Assembly: GCA_949292375.1 (NCBI GenBank)
Contig: CASEZG010000006.1
Location: 1 to 64,000, forward strand
Direction: 5' to 3'
DNA length: 64,000 nucleotides
From: an uncultured Pseudomonadota bacterium
GTDB lineage: Bacteria > Pseudomonadota > Alphaproteobacteria > RF32 > CAG-239
Part shown: positions 31,583 to 41,113 of the stretch, piece after piece
Layout of the letters: every line of letters starts with the position of its first letter
Numbering within the stretch: the first letter of the stretch is position 1
Notes under the pieces: generated by a model
The model's database searches: none
What the model was told of the DNA's origin: nothing
Seen by the model: only the letters and a program-made list of their open reading frames with translations
Made by a program: the position numbers and the translations under genes

Positions 31583-34500
31583 TTAGTTTAGTTTGTCTAG
31601 TGAGCGTGCCAGAATGTAGTATAATTTTCCGATATCCGCACCGGAGATAACCGAAAGCAAAATCCCCGAACGCTCGTTCTCCTGAGCTTTGCTAACCAGA
31701 CTTTCAAATTCTGATAAATACTTGGTAACAATATTTCTGAACTCAAGATTTTTTTCAAATTCGGAGCGGATGGCCAAAATCTGACTCTTGCTCATATGTT
31801 TTGCCAAATGGCGAACGAAGGCTGCCGTATCACCATTATAATATTTTTTCCATAGCTCTTCTTCTGCATCCGGATTAAAAATACGATTGATATCTACTGC
31901 GGCTGTTTCCAGCTTTTCAATGATGAAGGAGGCATCTTTAAGGAACGTATCAACCTTAATCCCTTCATATTGTTTTTGCAAACTTGCCAGTTTGGTATCT
32001 GCTTTATCCGAGGTCTCAATAAGAACTTTGAGTTGTTTGTTGAACAGCTCGTTAAAGCTTCCGGATTTGCTAACCAGCTCATTTCCTCGACGCGAAAATT
32101 CTTCTGTCGATGTATTTAAGACATCCATGACATTGTTTATTTTCTGCAAAGTATCATCCGTGGCGGCAACCAGTACACCGGATTGTTTTAAGAACACTTC
32201 ACCGGAACTTCTAATCTCGTTTGAAATTCTTTCGGCATTTGCTGCGGCTTCACTGATTGAAGCGCGCAATTTGTTGCCAGAATTTTCAAAGTGTTGTGCA
32301 CTCATATTGGCGGCTTCTTCGACTTGCAAACTCAGTGTTTTGAGATTCTCGCCCAAACCTTTTACTTTGTCATAGGCCTGATTTGCTCTGTTGGAAAGCT
32401 GTTTTGATGTATCCATAAGCACAACGTTAAAGCAATCAACCAATTCCTTGGTATCTTCAGAGATTTTTATCATTTTATCTGATTGATCGGCAATCATATT
32501 GCTGATTTCGGCAACGCCGCTGCTTGCTTCCGCCGTAACCGTATTGAAGCCAGCAATATATTTTTCATAGTCTGCGACCGTTGCACCGAGCTTTTTGCTT
32601 GAATTGTCAACGGAAACAGCCAAGTCTTCAGCACATTGATTGAGGCTTAAGTTTACTTGTTCAATATTTTTTATTGAATTTTTTGACGCTTTGGCAATGT
32701 CTTCGTTTACTTTTAATAAGCGGTCGCCCAAAACATCAAATTCATAAGCGGTTTTGGATGATATATTGACGACATTTTCCGTATTCTCTTTGAATTTGGC
32801 ATTAATCTCATTCATCTTTTGGGCGACTTCTGCAGCCGTATCAGACAGATATTTATACTGTTGTGCCATTGAAGCCTCGCCAAGTCTGGATTGGGTAGCA
32901 ACGACGTTGGCGACGTCTGTTAAGCTTTCTTTTTGATGATCAAATGTTTCACGCAGAGTGTCTGCCTGAGCTTGTGTCTTAACAATTGTTTGATCTATTT
33001 CTTTAATATGCTCATCAATTTGGGTCGAGATGTTGCGTGTCTCATTTGCTAACTCAGCATTTGATTGTTTCAGTTTTTCACTGTTATTTAACAATGTAAG
33101 TGTTGCTGTATTTGATTCTTCACGAACATCTTTGACAATGTTGGCAAAGTTATCTAGATTGCCTCTAAACTCGGTTGTAACATTATTGAGTTTTTCTGCC
33201 ATATCTTGCATAAATTTGTTAATTTCAGCATTTTGTTCAGCAACGGTTTTATCAATTTCGGCTAATCTATCAATTGATTTTGTTGAATTGGCAACGACAT
33301 TTTCCGAACGTTTGGCAACATCTTCTTCCAACAGAGCCATACGCGCAAAGACGCGGTCTGCACTTTGCTCAATAACAGCAACCTGATTTTTCAGAGAGTT
33401 GCCAATATTGTTGGTGTTTTCGGAAATTCGGTCACAGATATCAAAGAACTCATTTTCTTGATGCTTGAACAGCAAGTTTATTGCCTCGGCTTTTTCATCT
33501 AAAGCTCGGACGACATCCGAAACATAGCCAACTGTATTTTCCGCTGCAGAATTTAAGATGGTTGATTGCGTCTCAAATGAATGCAATAAATCATTATAAA
33601 TTTGGTTAGCTCTTTCTGTTGAATTATCAATTACTTTTGTTTGGTTGTTTAAGACACTCGCAATCGTTGTAGCTCTTTCCGTAACTTTGTTAGAAACAGC
33701 TTCCAATTTATCGTGTTGTTCCGCAACCATTCCTTCAAATTGGCTAAATTTACTTAATGTATTTGCGGCTGAATCATCAAAAATCTCAAGTTGTTCTTGC
33801 AAATTTGTACCAATATCTTTGGTGCGAACAACCACATTTTCCGATGCTTTAAGAGCTTGTTCCATTTGTGTTTGAAGTCTTCCGATTGCGGAACCTGCTT
33901 CACTGTCGATAATGGCAGCCGCACGCGTTAACTCTTCTATCTGGCGTTTGAGTTCAGCTTTGGTTTCCTCAATCTTATTAACCGAGCCTGAGATGTGGCG
34001 TTGTTGTTGAGCTAAAGATGTTTCACTAACCTTACTTTGAGCAACAACAATATTTGTAGCTTCAACCAAATTATCTCTATGTTTACTCATAACCTCTACA
34101 ACTTTATCCAGCTGGGCCAGAGCATTTTGTGTTTGCTCGCTAACATTTTCCGTATTTGTTGAGAGTTGCTGGCTGAGGTTTTGGAGATTTAATGATATTT
34201 CTTCACTGATGTTTCTTAGCTGAATACGCTTGTTTTCAATGTCGGAGGCGACAGCACCGGTCTTTTCAACCGTTATATCTGTTAAAGCCCCGAGCTTGGC
34301 TACCTCATTATCCAGAGCTCCAACAACTTCATTAATGTGGCTTACCGCAGATTCTGATTTTTGTTCAAGGGCTGTTGTTTTTTCAGTTATGACATTACTA
34401 ACGTTATTTAAGTTATCCAAGATATGGTCAGAAACACCATCTAGTTCACGAACTTGGTTTGAGATGCTCTCCTCAATGACGTTGGCGCGAGCCATAACTT

Positions 34501-35578
34501 TATCAACCTCAGCCGCGATAAATTCACCTTGTCGGCTAAAACTTTTGCTTAAAGCATCGTTTTGTTGGTTTAAGGATTCAATATGGTCTATTATAAATTT
34601 GCTTTGGCCGCGTAGAGTTGTATCAATACGATTGATTCCGTTATCTAAATGTGCAAAAACTTCTTCGCAACTTTTTACGGCCTTTGACGATACTTGTTCT
34701 AAACGGTCGCTTTGTCCGGATAAAACTTCTGATACATGGGCTATGGTTTCGCCGGTTTTGTGTCCATATTCGAGCAATAGCTCGTTAGCTTTGGCTAGTT
34801 TGGTATTATTATTTTCTGCAATATGGTTTAGGACTTCAGAAGATTCTTTAATTTCCTTAATTTTCGGTGAGACTTCTTTTAATAAGTCTGAAATTTCATT
34901 TTTAATTAGAAGAGCGGCGTTGCCGAAATCGTTAATTTGTTCTTTGAAAATTCCCGTTGAATTTTCGGCTCGTTCCGAAACATAGTCGAAACTTTTAACT
35001 AGTGTCTTTACGCCATCTGTCAGTTCTGTCATGGTCTTTGAGGAATAATTGTCCAAAACACTGACAAGCTTTGCAAAGTCATCAACTCTACCACCCAGTT
35101 CTTGCTTAATTTTTTCGGTTTGCGCAATTGCCAACTTTGTTACTTCTTGCAATTCAACAACCTGAGAACGTATGGCATCGGCCATGGCTTTGGCTGTGGT
35201 TGCCCCACCTTCTTCAGGATAAACCAATTGGTTCATGTAAGCGCGCAAAAATTTTGCCTCTCTTTTGAAGCTTGAACCACGGTCAATGTAGGCCATAACA
35301 ACCCATATGATAGCTAAAGGCAAAGTTACGCCAGCTAAGAATCCGCCAAACTCATCCGGCATCATCAAAAACAGATTAGACCAACCGAAAAATTGGGTGA
35401 TATAAATGAGAACTATGGCAAACCAAATACCACTTACCCAAATCATCAACTTGTGAAGATTGTTATTTAACCATGAGTTTTCGGTATCTGTTTCTTCAAC
35501 ATATCCGAGTTTGCTGTTTTCTGACATAAACGCAGGCAGATTGGAACCGTTTTTGGTTTCCGGATTTTGGTTTGACAT
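31583..35578 (-). CDS. Giant membrane-anchored coiled-coil protein (1331 residues)
   Basis: The N-terminus has two membrane helices (about residues 44-63 and 77-97) separated by a short loop, followed by about 1100 residues of nearly continuous helix/coiled coil with methyl-accepting-protein-like heptads rich in Asn, Ala, Thr, Ser and Glu. Internal repetition is visible: NIVVAQSKVSETSLAQQ near residue 510 and NVVATQSRLGEASMAQQ near 890. The last 100 residues form a compact domain (VDINRIFNPDAEEELWKKYY, RSEFEKNLEFRNIVTKYLSE, GADIGKLYYILARSL) that I recall from similar alphaproteobacterial proteins of unknown role. A scaffold or polar organiser is plausible, not shown. GGGGA upstream supports the start. 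Confidence 0.8.
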   Translation of the reverse strand: MSNQNPETKNGSNLPAFMSENSKLGYVEETDTENSWLNNNLHKLMIWVSGIWFAIVLIYITQFFGWSNLFLMMPDEFGGFLAGVTLPLAIIWVVMAYIDRGSSFKREAKFLRAYMNQLVYPEEGGATTAKAMADAIRSQVVELQEVTKLAIAQTEKIKQELGGRVDDFAKLVSVLDNYSSKTMTELTDGVKTLVKSFDYVSERAENSTGIFKEQINDFGNAALLIKNEISDLLKEVSPKIKEIKESSEVLNHIAENNNTKLAKANELLLEYGHKTGETIAHVSEVLSGQSDRLEQVSSKAVKSCEEVFAHLDNGINRIDTTLRGQSKFIIDHIESLNQQNDALSKSFSRQGEFIAAEVDKVMARANVIEESISNQVRELDGVSDHILDNLNNVSNVITEKTTALEQKSESAVSHINEVVGALDNEVAKLGALTDITVEKTGAVASDIENKRIQLRNISEEISLNLQNLSQQLSTNTENVSEQTQNALAQLDKVVEVMSKHRDNLVEATNIVVAQSKVSETSLAQQQRHISGSVNKIEETKAELKRQIEELTRAAAIIDSEAGSAIGRLQTQMEQALKASENVVVRTKDIGTNLQEQLEIFDDSAANTLSKFSQFEGMVAEQHDKLEAVSNKVTERATTIASVLNNQTKVIDNSTERANQIYNDLLHSFETQSTILNSAAENTVGYVSDVVRALDEKAEAINLLFKHQENEFFDICDRISENTNNIGNSLKNQVAVIEQSADRVFARMALLEEDVAKRSENVVANSTKSIDRLAEIDKTVAEQNAEINKFMQDMAEKLNNVTTEFRGNLDNFANIVKDVREESNTATLTLLNNSEKLKQSNAELANETRNISTQIDEHIKEIDQTIVKTQAQADTLRETFDHQKESLTDVANVVATQSRLGEASMAQQYKYLSDTAAEVAQKMNEINAKFKENTENVVNISSKTAYEFDVLGDRLLKVNEDIAKASKNSIKNIEQVNLSLNQCAEDLAVSVDNSSKKLGATVADYEKYIAGFNTVTAEASSGVAEISNMIADQSDKMIKISEDTKELVDCFNVVLMDTSKQLSNRANQAYDKVKGLGENLKTLSLQVEEAANMSAQHFENSGNKLRASISEAAANAERISNEIRSSGEVFLKQSGVLVAATDDTLQKINNVMDVLNTSTEEFSRRGNELVSKSGSFNELFNKQLKVLIETSDKADTKLASLQKQYEGIKVDTFLKDASFIIEKLETAAVDINRIFNPDAEEELWKKYYNGDTAAFVRHLAKHMSKSQILAIRSEFEKNLEFRNIVTKYLSEFESLVSKAQENERSGILLSVISGADIGKLYYILARSLDKLN

Positions 35579-35689
35579 AAATATAATCCCCTATATTTCC
35601 CCAAATATAAAAATTATTTGGCTCAGAATATAGCAAAAATTTATAAATTCAAAGCGTTTAGGCTGAAAAGATTCTACTTATCCACAAGC

Positions 35690-37729
35690 TTATTCTCGAC
35701 CACTGTTGTCCTGAGTTGATTGTTTGCCAACCATCTGATTTTGCTTCATATCCGGATTTTGATTTATTATGTATTGTTTGAGTTCTTTTAAGAGATCTGC
35801 AAAACTTTTGCTTTTTAGACGGTTATGACGGTGAAATTCTTCAATTTGCTCTATGAATTTTTGTTTTCCTTGCTTGTCTAGCTCTCTCGTGTATAAAGGC
35901 GTGTAGTTTTTTTGTTCGGATAAACTTCCCGAACGCAACATTCCCGAAGCATAAGTATTAAGATTTTTTATTTTTTCTTTTCCGCAGACTTCTTCTAGAT
36001 GTTCCTTGGCTTTGGAGCTTAATAATGAATACATTATACCATCTGTTTGTCTTGATTCCTCAATAGCTTGAAGCTCTAAAAACTTATTTTTGCTCAATAC
36101 ATTTGCGGAGATTTGTTGTTGGTAGGCTTTTTGCAGTTTTTCGGGATTACCTTCTGAATTTTGACTCAATTTTTGGTAAAGTAAGAAGGCGTCTTTTGTT
36201 TCCAGCTTCTTTGGTGTGAGCATGGAAAACAAAGCGGTTCTTGTTTCATCTCTGGTTTGTTCATCTTTTATTTTTGCTGCTTTTAGATAAATAGGCAACA
36301 GCGTGTATAAACTTTGGTTGCTTAGTTGGCATTTCTTTAATATCGGCAAAATCTGCGGGATATCTTCCGCAGCCATATTTTCGGCTCTGATTTGTTCCGG
36401 AAGATTATGATAGCTCTGCCCTAACAAAGCATTATAAACCGCAAAGTTTTTCTGGCGAAAGTTGTCGTTTAGTGCGTTTTGCATCAGGCGTTCCGGAATC
36501 GTGCCCTTGGGTGAATTTCCACTATTTAAATATTTCATCATTTGTTCGACAAATTCGGCATTGCCGCTTTGTGTGATATATTCAAAGGCTGATTTTTGAG
36601 CAAAATCTCTTCTAAACAAAAGCTCTTTGAGCTTCAATTTTTTAAACAACTCGGTATCTTGGGCATGAACGCCGGCAAACATTTTTAGTTCAACATCCAG
36701 CAATTTGGCTCTAAACTGTTGAAATGAAGATAAAAAGGTTTGTCCGGTTTTGCGCAGCTGCGTTATTAATGCCGAGTTCTGAAACAACAAAGCTATATCC
36801 GTTAGGTTATCTTGGCCTGATATGGCTTTTATGCTTGCTTGGTGTGCTTCTTTTAAGATTTCTTCCGCCAAGCCATCTTTCAGGTCGTCATTTTTCTTAA
36901 TATCTAAATATGAGTCCGAAGTATGTTCGCTTGGGTGCAACACATCTTGTGCGGTGCATCTTTCTTGGTCGTAAAGATGAGAAAGCACAAGGATATTTTC
37001 GTTTGGAGAAACTTCCAACAGAGCATTCACGGATTGTTTGAGCTTGTGGTTTTGGGTGTAGCTATTCAGACTTCCGAGCCGCCAGTTCTTTACTGCGCCT
37101 TCATCTCCTTGAGAAATAATATGCAGGACAGTTGATTTCGTTTGTCCATATGGCATTGCGGAAGCAACATCTAAGACAAACATTTGTTTTTGTATGAAAT
37201 TTCTTTCGTCATCCGAATAGCCTAAACGCTCCATATTTTGCTGAAATAAATTTTCAAATTCAAAAAACACCGGGCCACCGTGGCAATGGCTGATAATCGG
37301 CAAATTGCGCATTCTTTTGCCTGCTTCTTCCGTGCTGAGCCTTTTTTGACCATTGTCATCAGATATTAAAGGCAACATATAAGTGTTAAAAAATTTGGTA
37401 TAATAGTCTTGGTGTTTTTTTATTACGGGATAAAGTCTGTCATCTAATAAATTGAGTTCTGCTTTTTGGTTTAGGCGATGTGTCTGGCAGTTGAAAGAAT
37501 TGGGATAAAATAAACTGTATATATGCCCGTCAAAGTCTGATATTCCATTATTATGCAGAAAATTTTCGGCAACTTTGCAAATGGCGTTGGCATCATATTC
37601 GTCATTTGTGCCGTCTCCGGGGATGATTAACAGATTTTTGCCGTGCAAAAAGCAATCTTTAGTCACATTTTCATCCCAATGATTGGGGCTGTTTAAGTCT
37701 CTGCGGCCAATTCCTATTTCTGAACTCAT
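35690..37729 (-). CDS. Large uncharacterised protein (679 residues)
   Basis: I do not recognise the family. The N-terminal 250 residues look alpha/beta with LLIIPGDGTNDEYDANAIC, a possible catalytic region PIISHCHGGPVFFEFEN (His-Cys-His-Gly, reminiscent of alpha/beta-hydrolase or peptidase nucleophile turns) and MPYGQTKSTVLHIISQGDE. The remaining 400 residues are helical and may form repeats. There is no signal peptide or membrane helix. The start is well supported by GAGGAG. It precedes the coiled-coil gene by 110 bp on the same strand. A secreted effector or a cytosolic enzyme are both possible. Confidence 0.65.
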   Translation of the reverse strand: MSSEIGIGRRDLNSPNHWDENVTKDCFLHGKNLLIIPGDGTNDEYDANAICKVAENFLHNNGISDFDGHIYSLFYPNSFNCQTHRLNQKAELNLLDDRLYPVIKKHQDYYTKFFNTYMLPLISDDNGQKRLSTEEAGKRMRNLPIISHCHGGPVFFEFENLFQQNMERLGYSDDERNFIQKQMFVLDVASAMPYGQTKSTVLHIISQGDEGAVKNWRLGSLNSYTQNHKLKQSVNALLEVSPNENILVLSHLYDQERCTAQDVLHPSEHTSDSYLDIKKNDDLKDGLAEEILKEAHQASIKAISGQDNLTDIALLFQNSALITQLRKTGQTFLSSFQQFRAKLLDVELKMFAGVHAQDTELFKKLKLKELLFRRDFAQKSAFEYITQSGNAEFVEQMMKYLNSGNSPKGTIPERLMQNALNDNFRQKNFAVYNALLGQSYHNLPEQIRAENMAAEDIPQILPILKKCQLSNQSLYTLLPIYLKAAKIKDEQTRDETRTALFSMLTPKKLETKDAFLLYQKLSQNSEGNPEKLQKAYQQQISANVLSKNKFLELQAIEESRQTDGIMYSLLSSKAKEHLEEVCGKEKIKNLNTYASGMLRSGSLSEQKNYTPLYTRELDKQGKQKFIEQIEEFHRHNRLKSKSFADLLKELKQYIINQNPDMKQNQMVGKQSTQDNSGRE

Positions 37730-37790
37730 TACAAACTCCTCGGCAAAATATGTTTTAAGTTATAACATATTTTGTCAATTTTGTAAATTT

Positions 37791-37970
37791 TTATTCTTCC
37801 TCTTTCTTCTTCAGAACATATTTTAACCGATTTAAGGCCTGAAACTTCATTTGATCTTGAGAAAGCGTGTCCGGCACAACAACCGAAGCTTCAATCTTTG
37901 TTTCAGCCTCGATTGCCGTTACCTTTACACTATGCCCTACCCGCACAAATTCGAACAAGATTTCTGCCAT
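37791..37970 (-). CDS. DUF6898-like short protein (59 residues)
   Basis: This short gene reads [20 protein letters not shown], then EAETKIEASVVVPDTLSQDQ, and ends in a Lys/Glu tail. The pattern F-E-F-x-R-V-G ... V-K-V-T-A-I/V-[DE]-A-x-T matches a short alphaproteobacterial family (DUF6898 as I recall) of unknown function. Its ATG overlaps the parC stop in a TAATG, so translation is coupled to parC. Codon use and the lack of internal stops fit a real gene. Confidence 0.75.
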   Translation of the reverse strand: MAEILFEFVRVGHSVKVTAIEAETKIEASVVVPDTLSQDQMKFQALNRLKYVLKKKEEE

Positions 37971-40192
37971 TATTTCCCCATAAACTTATTGTTTTTCGGA
38001 AAGCCAAAAGGTACAAGTTTGCCGACCTGTGCGCGATGTCCGAGCCAAGCCAGTAAATCTGTCTCAACTTTTACGCCGCCGCTTCGGGCATAGGAGAAAC
38101 CTTCTGCTGCATTAAAGCTCTGAATGTCTGCCAAGCCGCCGTCTTTGTATTTTTGCAAAGTTACGCCGCGGCCTCTGGCCATAGTCGGAATCTCTTCCGC
38201 CGGAAAGATAAGCAGCTTGCGGTTATCACCGACAACGGCTACGCTGTCGCCTTTAACCTTGACGCAAAAAGCGGCAACCTCGCCCTCACCTAAGTTCATT
38301 ATCTTACGACCATTACGGGTTTGGGCGATAATATGGTTTTCATCAACCATAAAGCCTTTACCGGTGTTGGAAGCAATAATATATGATGCCTTGGGTTCAA
38401 AGACAAAAGCCTCGCAAATCTTATCATTGTTGCCCAAATCTATCATCAAGCGCAAGGGTTGTCCGAAACCTCTGCCGCTCGGAATCTCCGAAGCCTGAAC
38501 GGTGAAGAATTTTCCTGATGTGTCAAAGAAAATAATTCTATCTGTCGTTTGAGCATGCAAAGCAATTTGTAAGGCATCATCATCTTTGAACTTGAAGTCA
38601 TCATTCAAATCAGCATAGCCCTTGATACAACGTATCCAGCCTTTTTGTGACAAAATAACCGTAATCGGTTCTTTTTCAACAAAGACCTCTAAAGGAACTT
38701 CTATATCTTCCGAGACTTCGGCAAATTCGGTACGGCGTTTGCCTAAAGCGGTCTTTTTGCCGAATTTTTCACGGATTAACTTAATCTCTTCGGCCAGAGC
38801 TTGCCAACGTTTGCTCTCATCAGCCAACAAAGCCTCTAATTCGCCTTTTTCAGCCGAAAGATCATCAAACTCACGCTTTATTTCGGTTTCTTCCAATTTG
38901 CGCAGAGAACGCAATTTCATATTCAAAATGGCTTCGGTCTGGTTTTCGGTCAGTTCAAATTTTTTCATCATAACCGCTTGGGGATCATCTTCTTCGCGGA
39001 TGATGCGGATTACCTCATCTAAGTTTAGGTAAGCAATAAGGTAACCAGATAAAATCTCCAGACGATTGTTTATCTTATCTAACCGATATTGGGTGCGGCG
39101 TTTGAGAACCTCATGACGATGGTTTAAGAACTCAACCAAAACATCTTTAATGCACATTACCCGAGGAACGCCATCTGAATCCAGGACGTTCATATTCATG
39201 GCAAAGCGGCTTTCCAAATCCGTATTTTTGAACAAATGCTCCATTAACAGATTGGCGTCAACCGTGCGGTTTTTGGGCTCTAAAACAATGCGGACATCAT
39301 GTGTGGACTCATCTCTGATGTCATTTAACATCGGAAGTTTCTTGTCCATTAACAATTGAGCAATCTTTTCAATCAGCTTGGATTTGATAACCTGATAAGG
39401 TATCTCCGTGATGATGATTTGGTATTGTCCGTGGCCTAAATCTTCTTTTTCCCACTTAGCGCGAATGCGGAATGTGCCTTTGCCTTGTTTGTAGGTGTTT
39501 AAAATACTCTCAAAACTGTCAATAATAACACCACCGGTCGGGAAATCAGGTCCTTTAATGCGGCGAACCAAGGGTTCCATCTCACAGTCCGGTTTTTCAA
39601 TCAGGTAAAGCAAAGCATCGCAGACTTCGCTTAAGTTATGCGGCGGGATGTTGGTGGCCATACCAACGGCAATGCCGGCCGAACCGTTGCAGAGCAAGTT
39701 TGGTACCATTGAGGGCATAACAACAGGCTCTTCCTCCTCGCCGTCATAGGTTTCGCGAAAATCTACGGCATTGTCATTCAAGCCTTCCATCAGAGCCATA
39801 GCAAATTCGGTCAAGCGGGCTTCGGTATAACGCATGGCGGCTGCGCCGTCTCCGTCAATATTACCAAAGTTTCCCTGTCCGTCCACCAAAGGATAACGCA
39901 CTGAAAAATCCTGCGCCAGACGCACCATTGCACCATATACCGCGCTATCGCCATGCGGGTGATATTTACCGATAACATCACCAACTACACGTGCGCATTT
40001 CTTAAAGCCGGACTTCGGGTCTAAATGAAGTTGGCGCATAGCGAAAAGCAAGCGGCGATGCACAGGCTTTAAGCCGTCTCGAACATCCGGCAATGCACGG
40101 TCAACAATGGTTGACATGGCATAAGACAAATATCTTTTGCTCAGTTCCTCCGAGAGGTGAACATCTCTGATTTTCTCTTCTGTTTCTTCCAT
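37970..40192 (-). CDS. parC: DNA topoisomerase IV subunit A
   Basis: ParC is the DNA-cleaving subunit that, with ParE, decatenates replicated chromosomes. The 740-residue protein has the start of the breakage-reunion domain ([20 protein letters not shown]), the catalytic Tyr in [11 protein letters not shown], and a C-terminal part with degenerate beta-pinwheel blades ([41 protein letters not shown]). The length and the missing GyrA-box QRRGGKG identify ParC rather than GyrA. It sits 21 bp after recO and is coupled to the DUF6898-like gene. Confidence 0.95.
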   Translation of the reverse strand: MEETEEKIRDVHLSEELSKRYLSYAMSTIVDRALPDVRDGLKPVHRRLLFAMRQLHLDPKSGFKKCARVVGDVIGKYHPHGDSAVYGAMVRLAQDFSVRYPLVDGQGNFGNIDGDGAAAMRYTEARLTEFAMALMEGLNDNAVDFRETYDGEEEEPVVMPSMVPNLLCNGSAGIAVGMATNIPPHNLSEVCDALLYLIEKPDCEMEPLVRRIKGPDFPTGGVIIDSFESILNTYKQGKGTFRIRAKWEKEDLGHGQYQIIITEIPYQVIKSKLIEKIAQLLMDKKLPMLNDIRDESTHDVRIVLEPKNRTVDANLLMEHLFKNTDLESRFAMNMNVLDSDGVPRVMCIKDVLVEFLNHRHEVLKRRTQYRLDKINNRLEILSGYLIAYLNLDEVIRIIREEDDPQAVMMKKFELTENQTEAILNMKLRSLRKLEETEIKREFDDLSAEKGELEALLADESKRWQALAEEIKLIREKFGKKTALGKRRTEFAEVSEDIEVPLEVFVEKEPITVILSQKGWIRCIKGYADLNDDFKFKDDDALQIALHAQTTDRIIFFDTSGKFFTVQASEIPSGRGFGQPLRLMIDLGNNDKICEAFVFEPKASYIIASNTGKGFMVDENHIIAQTRNGRKIMNLGEGEVAAFCVKVKGDSVAVVGDNRKLLIFPAEEIPTMARGRGVTLQKYKDGGLADIQSFNAAEGFSYARSGGVKVETDLLAWLGHRAQVGKLVPFGFPKNNKFMGK

Positions 40193-40213
40193 AAAAAATT
40201 ACTCTAAAATCGT

Positions 40214-40930
40214 TTATAGGCCTAAGTTATGGAGCAAATTAGCACGGTTTGGCGGGAATTTCAAGTTATGAGTTTGAAAAAAGTTTTTATTGAGGAAAAA
40301 CTCGGTCATTTTTAAGAGTTCTGCTACTTCTGCAAGGCTTGGCGCATAGTTTTTATCCACAATATAATGCGGAAATCTGAATAATCGCGCTTTATAAGGT
40401 TCTCCGGCTTCGGCGCACACGGCTTTGCCGGTTTTGGGTGAAACATATTCCAGATTTTCTGTGGTGCCGGTAGCGGAACATTCGCTTAAATCTAAGCCCA
40501 CACCTAAAAAGTCTAAAAGATAAAATTCAAAATAAGAATAATGCGCTAGCCAATTATCTTCATCTATTAGATTAAAAAAACTATCTATCATGTAGTAAAA
40601 ATGCTCTAATTCGGCTTTTTCCGGCATGCAGGCGTTGCAAAGTTCGCATAAAGACATCAGAGTTGCCAGCTTCTTGGCATCACTTATAAAATGCACGGCT
40701 ATCGGCTTTAAGAGTTCGGCCCTTAAAGTCAGCATATTTTCTTCTAAGCGCGCGTAGGCATCTATGGCTATCAGATTACCCGGCTGATAAACACCTAAAT
40801 TTTTTTTGCTGTGTCCGCCTTTAACATAACCGATTATTTTACCATGCTCTTTGGTTATGATGGTTAATATCAACGAGCTCTCGCCATGCTTTCTGACGTT
40901 TATGATGTAGCCTTCGTCCGTAAACTGCAA
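40214..40930 (-). CDS. recO: DNA repair protein RecO
   Basis: RecO helps RecF and RecR load RecA on gapped DNA. The N-terminal OB fold (FTDEGYIINVRKHGESSLIL, EHGKIIGYVKGGHSKKN) and the C-terminal region (LDLSECSATGTTENLEYVSP, KTGKAVCAEAGEPYK) match alphaproteobacterial RecO. The 238-residue length is normal. Initiation is probably at TTG 40930, since GAGGGA lies just upstream and no ATG fits the family start. That binding site overlaps the end of the small membrane ORF before it, so the two are coupled. Confidence 0.92.
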   Translation of the reverse strand: MQFTDEGYIINVRKHGESSLILTIITKEHGKIIGYVKGGHSKKNLGVYQPGNLIAIDAYARLEENMLTLRAELLKPIAVHFISDAKKLATLMSLCELCNACMPEKAELEHFYYMIDSFFNLIDEDNWLAHYSYFEFYLLDFLGVGLDLSECSATGTTENLEYVSPKTGKAVCAEAGEPYKARLFRFPHYIVDKNYAPSLAEVAELLKMTEFFLNKNFFQTHNLKFPPNRANLLHNLGL

Positions 40931-40931
40931 C

Positions 40932-41060
40932 TTATTCCCTCGTCATTACCTCATAAACCCAATTGGGCGGGTTTTTATCAAACTCCCAAGCTGACAATAT
41001 TGCCAGTAATGTACATAGCAATATCAGCCAGGTTCCCTTTTGTCTTAAAAAATCTTTCAT
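40932..41060 (-). CDS. Small single-pass membrane protein (42 residues)
   Basis: The frame reads MKDFLRQKGTWLILLCTLLA then ILSAWEFDKNPPNWVYEVMT and ends RE. It has a basic N-terminus, one clear membrane helix (residues 10-24) and a polar tail with Trp and two Pro, a believable single-span protein. A modest GAGTAAAG lies upstream. Its stop is one base before the recO TTG, whose ribosome binding site lies inside its last codons. No homologue is recalled. It lies directly after the kdsA terminator, so its promoter must be within the small gap. Confidence 0.6.
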   Translation of the reverse strand: MKDFLRQKGTWLILLCTLLAILSAWEFDKNPPNWVYEVMTRE

Positions 41061-41075
41061 TACTTTACTCTTAAA

Positions 41076-41109
41076 AATTCTCCCCGAGTGTTAAAGTTCG
41101 GGGAGAATT
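41076..41109 (-). terminator. Terminator of kdsA operon
   Basis: A perfect 12-bp stem (AATTCTCCCCGA at 41076-41087 with TCGGGGAGAATT at 41098-41109) with a 10-base loop, five bases beyond the kdsA stop on the minus strand. The following T-run is short. Confidence 0.8.
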
Positions 41110-41113
41110 AATC

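Noticed and set aside
31887-34985. Several Ser/Leu-rich plus-strand frames opposite the coiled-coil gene
   Set aside because: They mirror the regular codon pattern of the minus-strand coiled coil and have no ribosome binding sites; shadows of the real gene.
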